From assembly GCA_018816605.1 (NCBI GenBank), contig JAHIVS010000331.1:1-5234 (forward strand): 5,234 nucleotides of DNA. The letters run 5' to 3'. The position numbers were made by a program, and so were the translations under genes. The notes beneath the pieces are model-generated. The model was not told the origin of the DNA, searched no databases, and saw only the letters and a list, made by a program, of their open reading frames with translations. This document shows, one piece after another, positions 1 through 5,234 of this stretch. Within the stretch, counting starts at the first letter, position 1; every line of letters begins with the position of its first letter. The DNA is from Pseudomonadota bacterium. Lineage in GTDB: Bacteria; Desulfobacterota; Desulfobacteria; Desulfobacterales; Desulfobacteraceae.

Positions 1-1234
1 CTTTTTGAACCTGTTGGGGGATTTCAACGGGCATGCTTCTGGAGCCAAACCGGGCAATGGCTTTGGTCAGAATCTGGTCGGTGCAGTGTCTGGGGTCACG
101 TTCTTCAAACTCGATGTGGGTGGCCCCTTCAATATGACATCTGGGGTTGGTGGTGATCAAATGGGTATCGTAACATTTGGCCACCGAGGCCAGTCCCTGT
201 TTGATGCATTGGATATCCACCACCATGGCATCCACGGCGCCTGTCACAATGACCGCTTCCGTGGAACCAAAGTTTCCGGCATGGGGAATCCCGTGGCGGG
301 ACATCATCTCCGCCCCTGAACAGCACATGCCCACCAGGTTGATTCCAGCAGCTCCCCTGGCCTTGGCCTCGGCAATATAAAAGGGGTCTGACACCGCTGC
401 CAGCATCCCTTCAAACATGGCCGGTTCATGGCCGTGGACAATGATGTTGACATGGTCTTCCTTGAGAACCCCCATGTTGACCTCAGCCACGGTGGGAGAG
501 GGGGTGCCGAACATGATGTCGGACAATTCCGTTGCCACCATCGATCCGCCCCAGCCATCTGCCAGCGCCGTCCGGCTGATCTGTCGGGTGAGATTGTTAT
601 ACTCCTGGTCACATCCGATATGGGTCCGGCTCATCAGTTCCATGACCTCCCGCATGGCACCCCGGGGTACGATACCGTCCTTTCGCCATTGTTCCAGGGT
701 GGCCTTGGGGACCCTTTTTGTAAAGGGCATTTCTCCCTCCACATTGGAAAAGGTTTTTTCAAGTTCAACATAGAGTTCCTGGGCCAGCGCATAGACTTCC
801 TTTCCCTCAACTTCGATCCCAATTGATTTGGCCACCCGTTCCAGCTTGATGGTGTCTGCAATGGTAAAGTCTTTGACATGGCCGTCGATGATATCTTTGA
901 ATAATTTGAGGATGTGCATGCCGTGGTCGTTATGGGATGCCGATCCTGTTGCCACATTCCGGGCAAAGTTACGGGCCATGATGGTATCAATGGTGGCGCC
1001 GCATACTCCGACTTTTTTATAGGGGTCTCTGGGGTTCAGGCGGCAGGGGCCCATGAAGCAGTGCTTGCAGCAGGCAGACTCCACTCCGATGGGGCAGGGT
1101 TTCATTTCATACCCCCGGTCAAGGTCAATCAACACCCCGTCCCGGCGTGCCTTGTCCAGCATCTGTGCAGTTGCCTCACACATGGTTCTTTCCGATGAAG
1201 GGACCTGTTCTTTTATGGGTTTTTCACTGGCCAT
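1..1234 (-). CDS. cooS: Ni-Fe-S carbon monoxide dehydrogenase catalytic subunit (CooS), N-terminal 411 residues; runs off the left edge
   Basis: Anaerobic CO dehydrogenase interconverts CO + H2O and CO2 + 2 H+ + 2 e- at a Ni-Fe-S C-cluster, and electrons leave through B- and D-clusters to a ferredoxin. It is a cytoplasmic homodimer of about 630-640 residues per chain, so roughly 225 residues are missing. Visible cysteines are C47, C55, C56, C59, C64 and C78. Their spacing equals that of the D- and B-cluster ligands of Carboxydothermus CODH-II (39, 47, 48, 51, 56, 70) with an offset of 8. C-cluster ligands in view are H269 (HGHEP), C305 (GMCCSGAE) and C343 (DIQCI). The remaining three cysteines lie beyond the edge. 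H101 (SHNDHG) matches the catalytic His93. The ATG at 1234 has AAGGAG 6 nt upstream, and the frame is open to position 1. No cooC or cooF is visible. A long leader and promoter precede it. The family call is nearly certain. The exact clade, and whether it works alone or with acetyl-CoA synthase, cannot be told here. Confidence 0.97.
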   Translation of the reverse strand, partial: MASEKPIKEQVPSSERTMCEATAQMLDKARRDGVLIDLDRGYEMKPCPIGVESACCKHCFMGPCRLNPRDPYKKVGVCGATIDTIMARNFARNVATGSASHNDHGMHILKLFKDIIDGHVKDFTIADTIKLERVAKSIGIEVEGKEVYALAQELYVELEKTFSNVEGEMPFTKRVPKATLEQWRKDGIVPRGAMREVMELMSRTHIGCDQEYNNLTRQISRTALADGWGGSMVATELSDIMFGTPSPTVAEVNMGVLKEDHVNIIVHGHEPAMFEGMLAAVSDPFYIAEAKARGAAGINLVGMCCSGAEMMSRHGIPHAGNFGSTEAVIVTGAVDAMVVDIQCIKQGLASVAKCYDTHLITTNPRCHIEGATHIEFEERDPRHCTDQILTKAIARFGSRSMPVEIPQQVQK

Positions 1235-1240
1235 TGTTAT

Positions 1241-1246
1241 CTCCTT
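1241..1246 (-). promoter_or_regulatory. Shine-Dalgarno site of cooS
   Basis: AAGGAG on the minus strand (within AAAGGAGATAACA) lies 6 nt before the ATG at 1234. It fixes that ATG as the preferred start, which also gives the usual distance from the N-terminus to the first cluster cysteine. Confidence 0.85.
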
Positions 1247-1293
1247 TGAAATTGATGGGTAGCTTAATTTGCTCCTTGGGTAAAAGCATTTGT

Positions 1294-1325
1294 ACCAAAG
1301 CAAAGAAAACCTCCTTTGCTTTGGT
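1294..1325 (-). repeat. Perfect 12-bp inverted repeat (hairpin) in the cooS leader
   Basis: On the plus strand ACCAAAGCAAAG (1294-1305) is the exact reverse complement of CTTTGCTTTGGT (1314-1325), with an 8-nt loop. In the cooS mRNA the loop reads GAGGUUUU, so the purine-rich Shine-Dalgarno block at 1310-1317 is partly paired and partly in the loop. No U-tract follows directly on either strand, so it is not a classic intrinsic terminator. In the cooS leader it is more likely an element that controls translation, or a protein-binding site. Confidence 0.75.
1310..1317 (-). promoter_or_regulatory. Second strong Shine-Dalgarno sequence in the cooS leader, before an in-frame TTG
   Basis: AAAGGAGG on the minus strand is a better match to the 16S anti-SD than the site used by the cooS ATG. 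It lies 6 nt before a TTG at 1303-1301 that is in frame with cooS and would add 23 residues. A different-frame TTG (1298) or ATG (1289) would give a 24- or 21-residue peptide ending at 1224, overlapping the cooS start. The site lies in the 5' arm and loop of the 1294-1325 hairpin. The added residues do not look like a CooS N-terminus, so I favour a regulatory role or chance over a true alternative start. Confidence 0.4.
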
Positions 1326-1451
1326 GACGCCCTAGTTAGATTATGAGGCTAACCAATATGATCCTGGGTTCAGTTACGTTTATTCCGGATATTTCAGTAG
1401 ATCTGCGTTTTTGTTAGCCGGAGTAGTCACCAAGGCGATAAATTTAACAAT

Positions 1452-1481
1452 AGTGTATCACACTGTTACATTGTGGTACAA
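1452..1481 (-). promoter_or_regulatory. Candidate sigma-70-type promoter of cooS
   Basis: On the minus strand a -35-like TTGTAC (1481-1476) and a -10-like TACACT (1457-1452, 4 of 6 consensus bases) are 18 bp apart. This predicts a start near the A at 1445 and a leader of about 211 nt. An AT-rich block lies directly upstream, where an UP element would sit. Both boxes are weak, as expected for a promoter that needs an activator. Prediction by eye only. Confidence 0.45.
1454..1480. promoter_or_regulatory. 27-bp dyad-symmetric candidate operator between the -35 and -10 boxes of cooS
   Basis: Outer arms TGTATCACA (1454-1462) and TGTGGTACA (1472-1480) are inverted repeats with one mismatch. The centre holds TGTTACA (1464-1470), itself a palindrome about the same axis, base 1467. 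In all, 11 of 13 base pairs about the axis are complementary. The site fills the promoter spacer, so a bound dimer could block RNA polymerase, or could remodel the spacer as MerR-type activators do. The half sites are not the TGTCA-N6-CGACA recalled for the CO sensor CooA. The regulator is unknown. Confidence 0.55.
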
Positions 1482-1482
1482 G

Positions 1483-1510
1483 AATAAAATTTTATTTATT
1501 TTTTTAAAAC
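1483..1510 (-). promoter_or_regulatory. AT-rich block with a 14-bp palindrome; UP-element-like
   Basis: AATAAAATTTTATT (1483-1496) is a perfect palindrome inside a run made almost only of A and T up to about 1509. It lies just upstream of the -35-like box of cooS, where the alpha subunit of RNA polymerase contacts UP elements. The A-tract pattern fits this. It may instead be simply AT-rich spacer or a second protein-binding site. Confidence 0.35.
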
Positions 1511-1537
1511 AGGGCGCTGCCGGAAAGAAGATACCCA

Positions 1538-1572
1538 TCTGCACCCCGGGGGTATTTGTGAAAGGGTGCAGA
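1538..1572 (-). terminator. Hairpin after the hydrolase gene; possible weak terminator
   Basis: TCTGCACCC (1538-1546) and GGGTGCAGA (1564-1572) are perfect 9-bp inverted repeats with a 17-nt loop, starting 18 nt after the hydrolase stop codon. In the hydrolase mRNA the stem is followed by a mixed pyrimidine stretch (UAUCUUCUUUCC) and no clean U-tract. Termination may be inefficient or need Rho. The stem may otherwise protect the 3' end. Confidence 0.4.
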
Positions 1573-1590
1573 CAAGTTCAAAATCGATAT

Positions 1591-2340
1591 TTATCCAATA
1601 ACAGTCATGGCAGCAAATCGGGGTTCGTGCAGGGGAATGAGGATATCTGCCTTTTGTTGTACTTTGGCCATGATATCATAGGCAGAATAGACATCCACAT
1701 GGGTGCCCGGCGGGATCAGGTTCATTTCCATCCCCCGTATTTCCGGCGGGGGATTGTAATTTTCGTCGATGATGCAGAATCCCGTGATGGCGGCATTGCC
1801 TTTTTTTGTATTAATAAAAACGGTAAGGCCGCCTTTTGTGTGGACCGGGGTGTGCATCACCCAAATGCCGTCAACAATTTCCATATCTTTTTTGACCACA
1901 GATATTTGCCCATTTTCCTCAACCTCCTCAATATAGTCCTCCAGATATCGGTAATCCAGGGCATGGGGATTGTGGATAGATTCCAGTTCATTTTCATGGA
2001 TATAAAAGCGGGCGTTTTCACATTTATAGTCGTTTTCGCAATGGTCCATGTGCAGATGGGTATGGATGACAATATCAATATCTGTTGGCATAAGACCGTG
2101 CAGTGCAAGTCCCTGTTCAAAGGTATAAATTTTCCCGCCGATGGCTTCTTCCCGTTCCCGGGACTGGATGGGGTTCATTTCCCCGGTATCCACCAGGATG
2201 GTTTGGTCTCCCCCCTGTATCAGCCAGGTAAAAATGGGGATGGTTAAGGATTTTCCCTGGCCGTACTGGTATGTCATCATGCTTTTATCAAAGACCTTGG
2301 TTCCCATGACAATGGGATGGATGGTATAGGCGGTTGTCAT
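1591..2340 (-). CDS. Metallo-beta-lactamase-fold hydrolase, AHL-lactonase-like, with an altered metal site
   Basis: A complete cytoplasmic protein of 249 residues with no signal peptide, the usual length for AHL-lactonase-like MBL proteins. Seen in order: VDTG (50-53), the HxHxDH zinc motif as THLHMDH (94-100: H95, H97, D99, H100), a third histidine in HTPVHTKGG (H167), and a C-terminal LHEPR (H238). Where the family normally has GDA, with an aspartate bridging two metals, this protein reads TGFC (186-189). The bridging Asp is absent from its normal place, and D192 four residues on is the nearest acid. Lactonase activity is therefore doubtful, and the substrate is unknown. It may bind one metal or hydrolyse another ester or lactone. 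AAGGAG at 2351-2356 lies 10 nt before the ATG. A candidate promoter sits in the upstream gap. The next gene downstream is cooS, 356 bp away, with its own promoter, so a joint role is not shown. Confidence 0.9.
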   Translation of the reverse strand: MTTAYTIHPIVMGTKVFDKSMMTYQYGQGKSLTIPIFTWLIQGGDQTILVDTGEMNPIQSREREEAIGGKIYTFEQGLALHGLMPTDIDIVIHTHLHMDHCENDYKCENARFYIHENELESIHNPHALDYRYLEDYIEEVEENGQISVVKKDMEIVDGIWVMHTPVHTKGGLTVFINTKKGNAAITGFCIIDENYNPPPEIRGMEMNLIPPGTHVDVYSAYDIMAKVQQKADILIPLHEPRFAAMTVIG

Positions 2341-2350
2341 TTTTGAATCG

Positions 2351-2356
2351 CTCCTT
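2351..2356 (-). promoter_or_regulatory. Shine-Dalgarno site of the MBL-fold hydrolase
   Basis: AAGGAG on the minus strand, preceded by an A-run, lies 10 nt before the ATG at 2340. It supports this start, after which the typical N-terminal beta-strand region follows. Confidence 0.75.
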
Positions 2357-2394
2357 TTTTTAACGGGTACTGAAATTAAAAAATATCAAAGAAG

Positions 2395-2423
2395 ATTTTA
2401 GCGGCTTAAAAAAATATAAGCAA
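2395..2423 (-). promoter_or_regulatory. Candidate sigma-70-type promoter of the MBL-fold hydrolase
   Basis: On the minus strand TTGCTT (2423-2418) and TAAAAT (2400-2395, 5 of 6 consensus bases) are exactly 17 bp apart. The predicted start is near 2388, giving a leader of about 48 nt. The region between the cotransporter stop and this gene is AT-rich. It has only short palindromes such as AGTGTCACT (2434-2442) and no convincing terminator, so some read-through from the cotransporter is possible. Prediction by eye. Confidence 0.45.
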
Positions 2424-2448
2424 CCCTGGGCGAAGTGTCACTGTGGTC

Positions 2449-4938
2449 CTAGGATTCATCCATTTTCTTTTTTAGTTCCTGGTCTTTATTCCGGGCAATG
2501 GCGGTTTTTTTGGCGGCCCGTTTTGACGCTTTTTCTGCTATTTTTTCGGCATTCACTGCATCTGACATCAATTCTGCCACTATCTTTTCATCGGAATCTG
2601 ATTCCGAGGCTTTTTCAACTTTATCCAACAACTCAATGGCGGTTTCTGCGGCTTTTGCAGCATCTTTCAGTGCGGCCGTTGCAGTCTTTTCAGCGGTTTC
2701 CAATTCATCTATGGCCGAGGCCATCTCACCGGGTTTCCCCTCTTCCGGTTGGGCATCCAGGTCGATATCTTGTCGGGCCATGACCATTGCCACCGGCGGC
2801 AGAAGGGAGATTTTATCAATAGTATCAGAAAAATTAAAGGGGTGAAATACCATGGCCGCATCATTAGAAAGTGATAAAGCCTCAGGAAACCCATTGGAAA
2901 GACAAACAATATCCGCTTCGATCCTGGCATCTTCCACCAGGGTTTTGATGCGGGTTTCACATTCAGCGGAATCAGGACCGGGACAGGAGACATTTACCCG
3001 GATACTGGCTTTCTCCCAAATTTTATTCTGGGTCATGAGGTAAGCCAACAGGAGCATCAACTGTCCTGTTTTATCGTTCCCCCAAAAGATATCAATCCGC
3101 CTTTTTTCTTCCGGTATGGAAAGGACCCATTCTTGGCTGAGCTGTTTGGCATCCAGGGCGATGAGATTGCAGCCCTGGCGGAAGACAATTTTTAAGAGGC
3201 GATCATCGGTTTCCAGGGCCAGGGGCGCGGTGGCCGTTGGTGAGTTTTTCCAGTTCAGAATCAAGGTATTTGCTTTTAAAGGTCCAATTCCATGGGATTG
3301 CACCAGGGCCCCGACTCCGGTTTCAATATCCGGGGTGACCAGCACAAGGCTGAAGGCCTCTATCTCAAGGGTTCGGATCTCCTGTTTCAGTTCTGTTTCG
3401 GCCTGTTTCCGCAAGGCGTTCATTTTGAGGCCATCGCCCAAAAGGGTCCTGACAGCCGTTATAAAACCTGCTCTTCCCTGGAGCCATGAGGCAAAGGTCA
3501 GCAGGGCTTTGCGCTGTGTGGGGTCATCACAGAAGACAAGGGCCTGGGGCCGCCAGTGTCTGGGATGAATCGCTTCTTTTTCCGCTGCCAATAAATCGTT
3601 GCGGATCTCCTGGAAGTAAAAGGATCGCTTGCTGTCGGCCCACCGGGAGGGGGCTTTATTGTGTTTCAGGTAATAAAAGATTGCCACCAGGATGGAGATC
3701 GCCACCAGACTGTAGGTAAAGTCAATGGCCAGCATCACCCCCAGGCTGAGAATGCAGCCGATGAGGCTGAGTCTTTTGTCAAACCATTTGAACCGGGGCC
3801 GAAATGAGGGGCTGTCCCCCTTGGCCTCATAGTAGGTGGCATAGTTTAACAGGCCGTAGGAGATCAGAAAGAACATGGAGACCACCGGTGCAATCACGTC
3901 CAGGTTTCCCAGAGCGATGGTTGTCAGAGCAATTCCACCGGAAAGCAACACCCCCCGTCTTGGGTTCTCAAGGGGACCTGCTCCCTTGGCAAAGGGGTTT
4001 AACAAAGGAAAAATCCGGTCCGAGGCAAGGGACTGGAGAATCCGGGGCGCGCCCATGAAGGATGCCATTGCCGAAGACAGGGTGGCTGCGATGACCCCGG
4101 CATCAATTAAAAAGCCCCACTGGGCTGTCTGTCGCATGATGGTAAAATCACCGGCAAGGGTTTTCAGGGGGGAGGTGGCCGCAAACAGGAGGGTCACCAA
4201 CAGGTAAATGGCAATGGATATAAAGACGGCGGAAAAGGTTCCCAAGGGAAGACTTTTCCCCGGATCTTTCAGGTCGCCGGACATGCTGACCCCCTGGGTA
4301 AACCCGGTTACCGCAGGAAAGAAAATAGCAAATACATACCAGAAGGGCAGGGCATCTGCGGGCTTTGGAATGTTTTTAATGAGCAGGGCCGTATCCCATT
4401 TTAAAATACTGCCCACAAAAAAGGAAACAAGGGCCAGCACCAGGAGAACCATGACCAGGGACTGGAAACGTGCGGCCCAGTCAGATCCCAGCCAGGCCAG
4501 AATAAACAGGAGGCTGACCGAAATGGCTGCGATCAGGCGGGGGGATAGCGCCTGTGCATCGGGTAACAATGCGGCCAGGGCTTCACCGAAACCAATGGCA
4601 TAAAACGCAATGGAGACGGCCTGGGCCATGAACAGCACGATACCGATGGAACCGCCGAATTCAACCCCCAGGGTTCTGGAGATCAGGTAGTAATCTCCAC
4701 CGCGTTTTACCTTCAGGTTTGTGGCAATGGCAGAAAGGGAAATACTGGTCAGAACGGAAATGGCATTGGCAAGGCCGACCATGATCAGCGCCCGGGCAAG
4801 CCCTGAAGACCCCACCACAAATCCCAGGCGCAAAAAAAGGATGATCCCCAGGATGGTTAAAACGCTGGGGGTAAACACACCGGTAAAGGTGCCAAGGGTT
4901 CCCAGCGTTTCTGGCTTTTGTTTTTGGCTTTCCGCCAT
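2449..4938 (-). CDS. Cation-chloride cotransporter (SLC12/CCC family, APC superfamily)
   Basis: An inner-membrane carrier of 829 residues. The family moves Cl- together with Na+ and/or K+ and has 12 transmembrane helices with cytoplasmic ends. Here about 12 hydrophobic segments lie between residues 21 and 424. Family motifs: GIILFLRLGFVVG (31-43, helix 1, Cl- site region), LSAIATN (68-74), GGDYYLISRTLG (80-91), FFPAVTGFTQG (206-216, helix 6), SGDLKDP (220-226) and ATLSSAMASFMGAPR (285-299, helix 8). S288 and S289 match the serine pair that binds Na+ in NKCC1 and is not kept in KCCs, so Na+ coupling is likely. A soluble domain follows from about 431 to 725, including RIDIFWGNDKTGQ (614-626), which resembles the CCC C-terminal domain. 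The last 100 residues are an Ala/Glu/Lys-rich, probably helical tail. The ATG is 26 bp after an ABC ATPase gene, with no good Shine-Dalgarno, so translation may be coupled. Ion specificity is inferred. Confidence 0.93.
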   Translation of the reverse strand: MAESQKQKPETLGTLGTFTGVFTPSVLTILGIILFLRLGFVVGSSGLARALIMVGLANAISVLTSISLSAIATNLKVKRGGDYYLISRTLGVEFGGSIGIVLFMAQAVSIAFYAIGFGEALAALLPDAQALSPRLIAAISVSLLFILAWLGSDWAARFQSLVMVLLVLALVSFFVGSILKWDTALLIKNIPKPADALPFWYVFAIFFPAVTGFTQGVSMSGDLKDPGKSLPLGTFSAVFISIAIYLLVTLLFAATSPLKTLAGDFTIMRQTAQWGFLIDAGVIAATLSSAMASFMGAPRILQSLASDRIFPLLNPFAKGAGPLENPRRGVLLSGGIALTTIALGNLDVIAPVVSMFFLISYGLLNYATYYEAKGDSPSFRPRFKWFDKRLSLIGCILSLGVMLAIDFTYSLVAISILVAIFYYLKHNKAPSRWADSKRSFYFQEIRNDLLAAEKEAIHPRHWRPQALVFCDDPTQRKALLTFASWLQGRAGFITAVRTLLGDGLKMNALRKQAETELKQEIRTLEIEAFSLVLVTPDIETGVGALVQSHGIGPLKANTLILNWKNSPTATAPLALETDDRLLKIVFRQGCNLIALDAKQLSQEWVLSIPEEKRRIDIFWGNDKTGQLMLLLAYLMTQNKIWEKASIRVNVSCPGPDSAECETRIKTLVEDARIEADIVCLSNGFPEALSLSNDAAMVFHPFNFSDTIDKISLLPPVAMVMARQDIDLDAQPEEGKPGEMASAIDELETAEKTATAALKDAAKAAETAIELLDKVEKASESDSDEKIVAELMSDAVNAEKIAEKASKRAAKKTAIARNKDQELKKKMDES

Positions 4939-4964
4939 GATATCGGTCTTAAAACAAAAGCGTT

Positions 4965-5234
4965 TTAAAGAATCTGTTTTAGGAACAGTTTGGTGCGGTC
5001 ATGGCTGGGGGCGGTAAAGAAGTGCTCGGCGGTCCCTTCTTCGACGATTTGACCCTCGTCCATGAAAATTACCCGGTGACTCACCTCCCTTGCAAATCCC
5101 ATTTCATGGGTGACGCAGACCATGGTCATGCCTTCCTTTGCAAGGGTTTTCATCACATCTAAGACCTCGCCGATCATTTCCGGATCCAGGGCGGAGGTGG
5201 GTTCATCAAAGAGCATGATTTTGGGATCCATGGC
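4965..5234 (-). CDS. Polar amino acid ABC transporter ATPase (GlnQ/HisP type), C-terminal 89 residues; runs off the right edge
   Basis: The cytoplasmic ATPase that drives uptake of a polar amino acid through a membrane permease pair with a binding protein. Only the C-terminal 89 of about 240-250 residues are here. Walker B is [14 protein letters not shown] (catalytic Glu at window residue 11), followed by the D-loop (SALD) and the H-loop VTHEMGFA. The tail [14 protein letters not shown] and a final [11 protein letters not shown] are typical of this subfamily. The Walker A and signature motifs lie beyond the edge. The first Met seen (5231) is internal, because the frame is open to the window end. 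The gene ends 26 bp before the cotransporter. The permease and binding-protein genes are not in view. The amino acid carried cannot be told from this part. Confidence 0.95.
   Translation of the reverse strand, partial: AMDPKIMLFDEPTSALDPEMIGEVLDVMKTLAKEGMTMVCVTHEMGFAREVSHRVIFMDEGQIVEEGTAEHFFTAPSHDRTKLFLKQIL

Larger units (their letters stand above)
1294..1436 (-). promoter_or_regulatory. Candidate RNA switch: cooS leader with nested stems and a shared, mutually exclusive arm
   Basis: In mRNA order, arm A is UUGGUGAC (1433-1426) and arm B is GUCACCAA (1328-1321); they are perfectly complementary. One mismatch extends the stem by two pairs, to 1436/1318. Inside it a 7-bp stem GGCUAAC (1419-1413) / GUUAGCC (1353-1347) is nested. 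Arm B continues as AAGCAAAG, and residues 1325-1314 also pair perfectly with arm C (1305-1294). A:B and B:C cannot form together. Arm A would begin about 10-13 nt after the predicted transcription start. This is the layout of an aptamer followed by an expression platform. I compared it by eye with the TPP, FMN, SAM-I, cobalamin, c-di-GMP-I and fluoride classes from memory and saw no match. Pairing is seen in the sequence; function is inferred. Confidence 0.5.

Noticed and set aside
1294..1325. Intrinsic terminator
   Set aside because: The stem is perfect but AT-rich, and no U-tract follows on either strand. It lies between a promoter and cooS, so a regulatory leader element fits better.
1294..1436. 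Known riboswitch class (TPP, FMN, SAM-I, cobalamin, fluoride, c-di-GMP-I, T-box)
   Set aside because: None of the conserved core sequences I recall for these classes is present. A covariance-model search would be decisive.
1452..1481. A CooA (CO-sensing) binding site
   Set aside because: The half sites do not fit the TGTCA-N6-CGACA pattern known from Rhodospirillum. Only the general dyad is supported.
1411..2247. 278-codon open frame on the plus strand across the hydrolase region
   Set aside because: It is the antisense shadow of the MBL-fold gene, whose metal motifs are clear on the minus strand. It has no recognisable domain or ribosome site and would also span the cooS promoter.
2404..2442. 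Terminator after the cotransporter gene
   Set aside because: Only a 5-bp GCTTA/TAAGC stem and the tight palindrome AGTGTCACT are present, too weak to call. The T-run there more likely forms the spacer of the hydrolase promoter.
3116..4603. Several plus-strand open frames of 65-150 codons
   Set aside because: They are antisense to the strongly supported cotransporter gene and have no recognisable protein features.

Overview
The window holds four protein genes, all on the minus strand, so transcription runs right to left. Two are cut by the window edges. The nickel CO dehydrogenase (an oxygen-sensitive enzyme), the moderate GC content of the genes and the AT-rich spacers suggest an anaerobic bacterium. 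A Desulfobacterota sulfate reducer is my best guess from the style of the proteins, but nothing here proves the lineage.

Right to left: (1) 5234-4965 is the C-terminal end of an ABC-transporter ATPase of the polar amino acid (GlnQ/HisP) type. (2) 26 bp later comes 4938-2449, an 829-residue cation-chloride cotransporter (SLC12/CCC family) with about 12 membrane segments, a cytoplasmic C-terminal domain and an unusual Ala/Glu/Lys-rich tail. (3) After a 108-bp gap with a candidate promoter comes 2340-1591, a 249-residue metallo-beta-lactamase-fold hydrolase related to AHL lactonases but without the usual bridging aspartate. (4) After a 356-bp AT-rich gap comes 1234-1, the first 411 residues of a Ni-Fe-S carbon monoxide dehydrogenase (CooS). 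Every cluster ligand expected in that part is present.

The 356-bp gap in front of cooS (1235-1590) is the most interesting part. From the far end it holds: a hairpin after the hydrolase stop codon (1538-1572); an AT-rich block with a perfect 14-bp palindrome (1483-1496); a candidate promoter (TTGTAC, 18 bp, TACACT) overlain by a 27-bp concentric dyad (1454-1480); and a leader of about 211 nt. In the leader, one segment (1328-1314) can pair either with an upstream arm (1433-1426) or with a downstream arm (1305-1294). The two pairings exclude each other. The second one encloses a strong Shine-Dalgarno sequence. This is the architecture of a riboswitch or other RNA switch, and I could not match it to a class I know.

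The genes do not form one obvious pathway. The ATPase and cotransporter may share a transcript. The hydrolase and cooS each appear to have their own promoter. The control region suggests that cooS is regulated at two levels: a DNA-binding protein at the dyad and RNA folding in the leader. Both are inferences from sequence symmetry alone.
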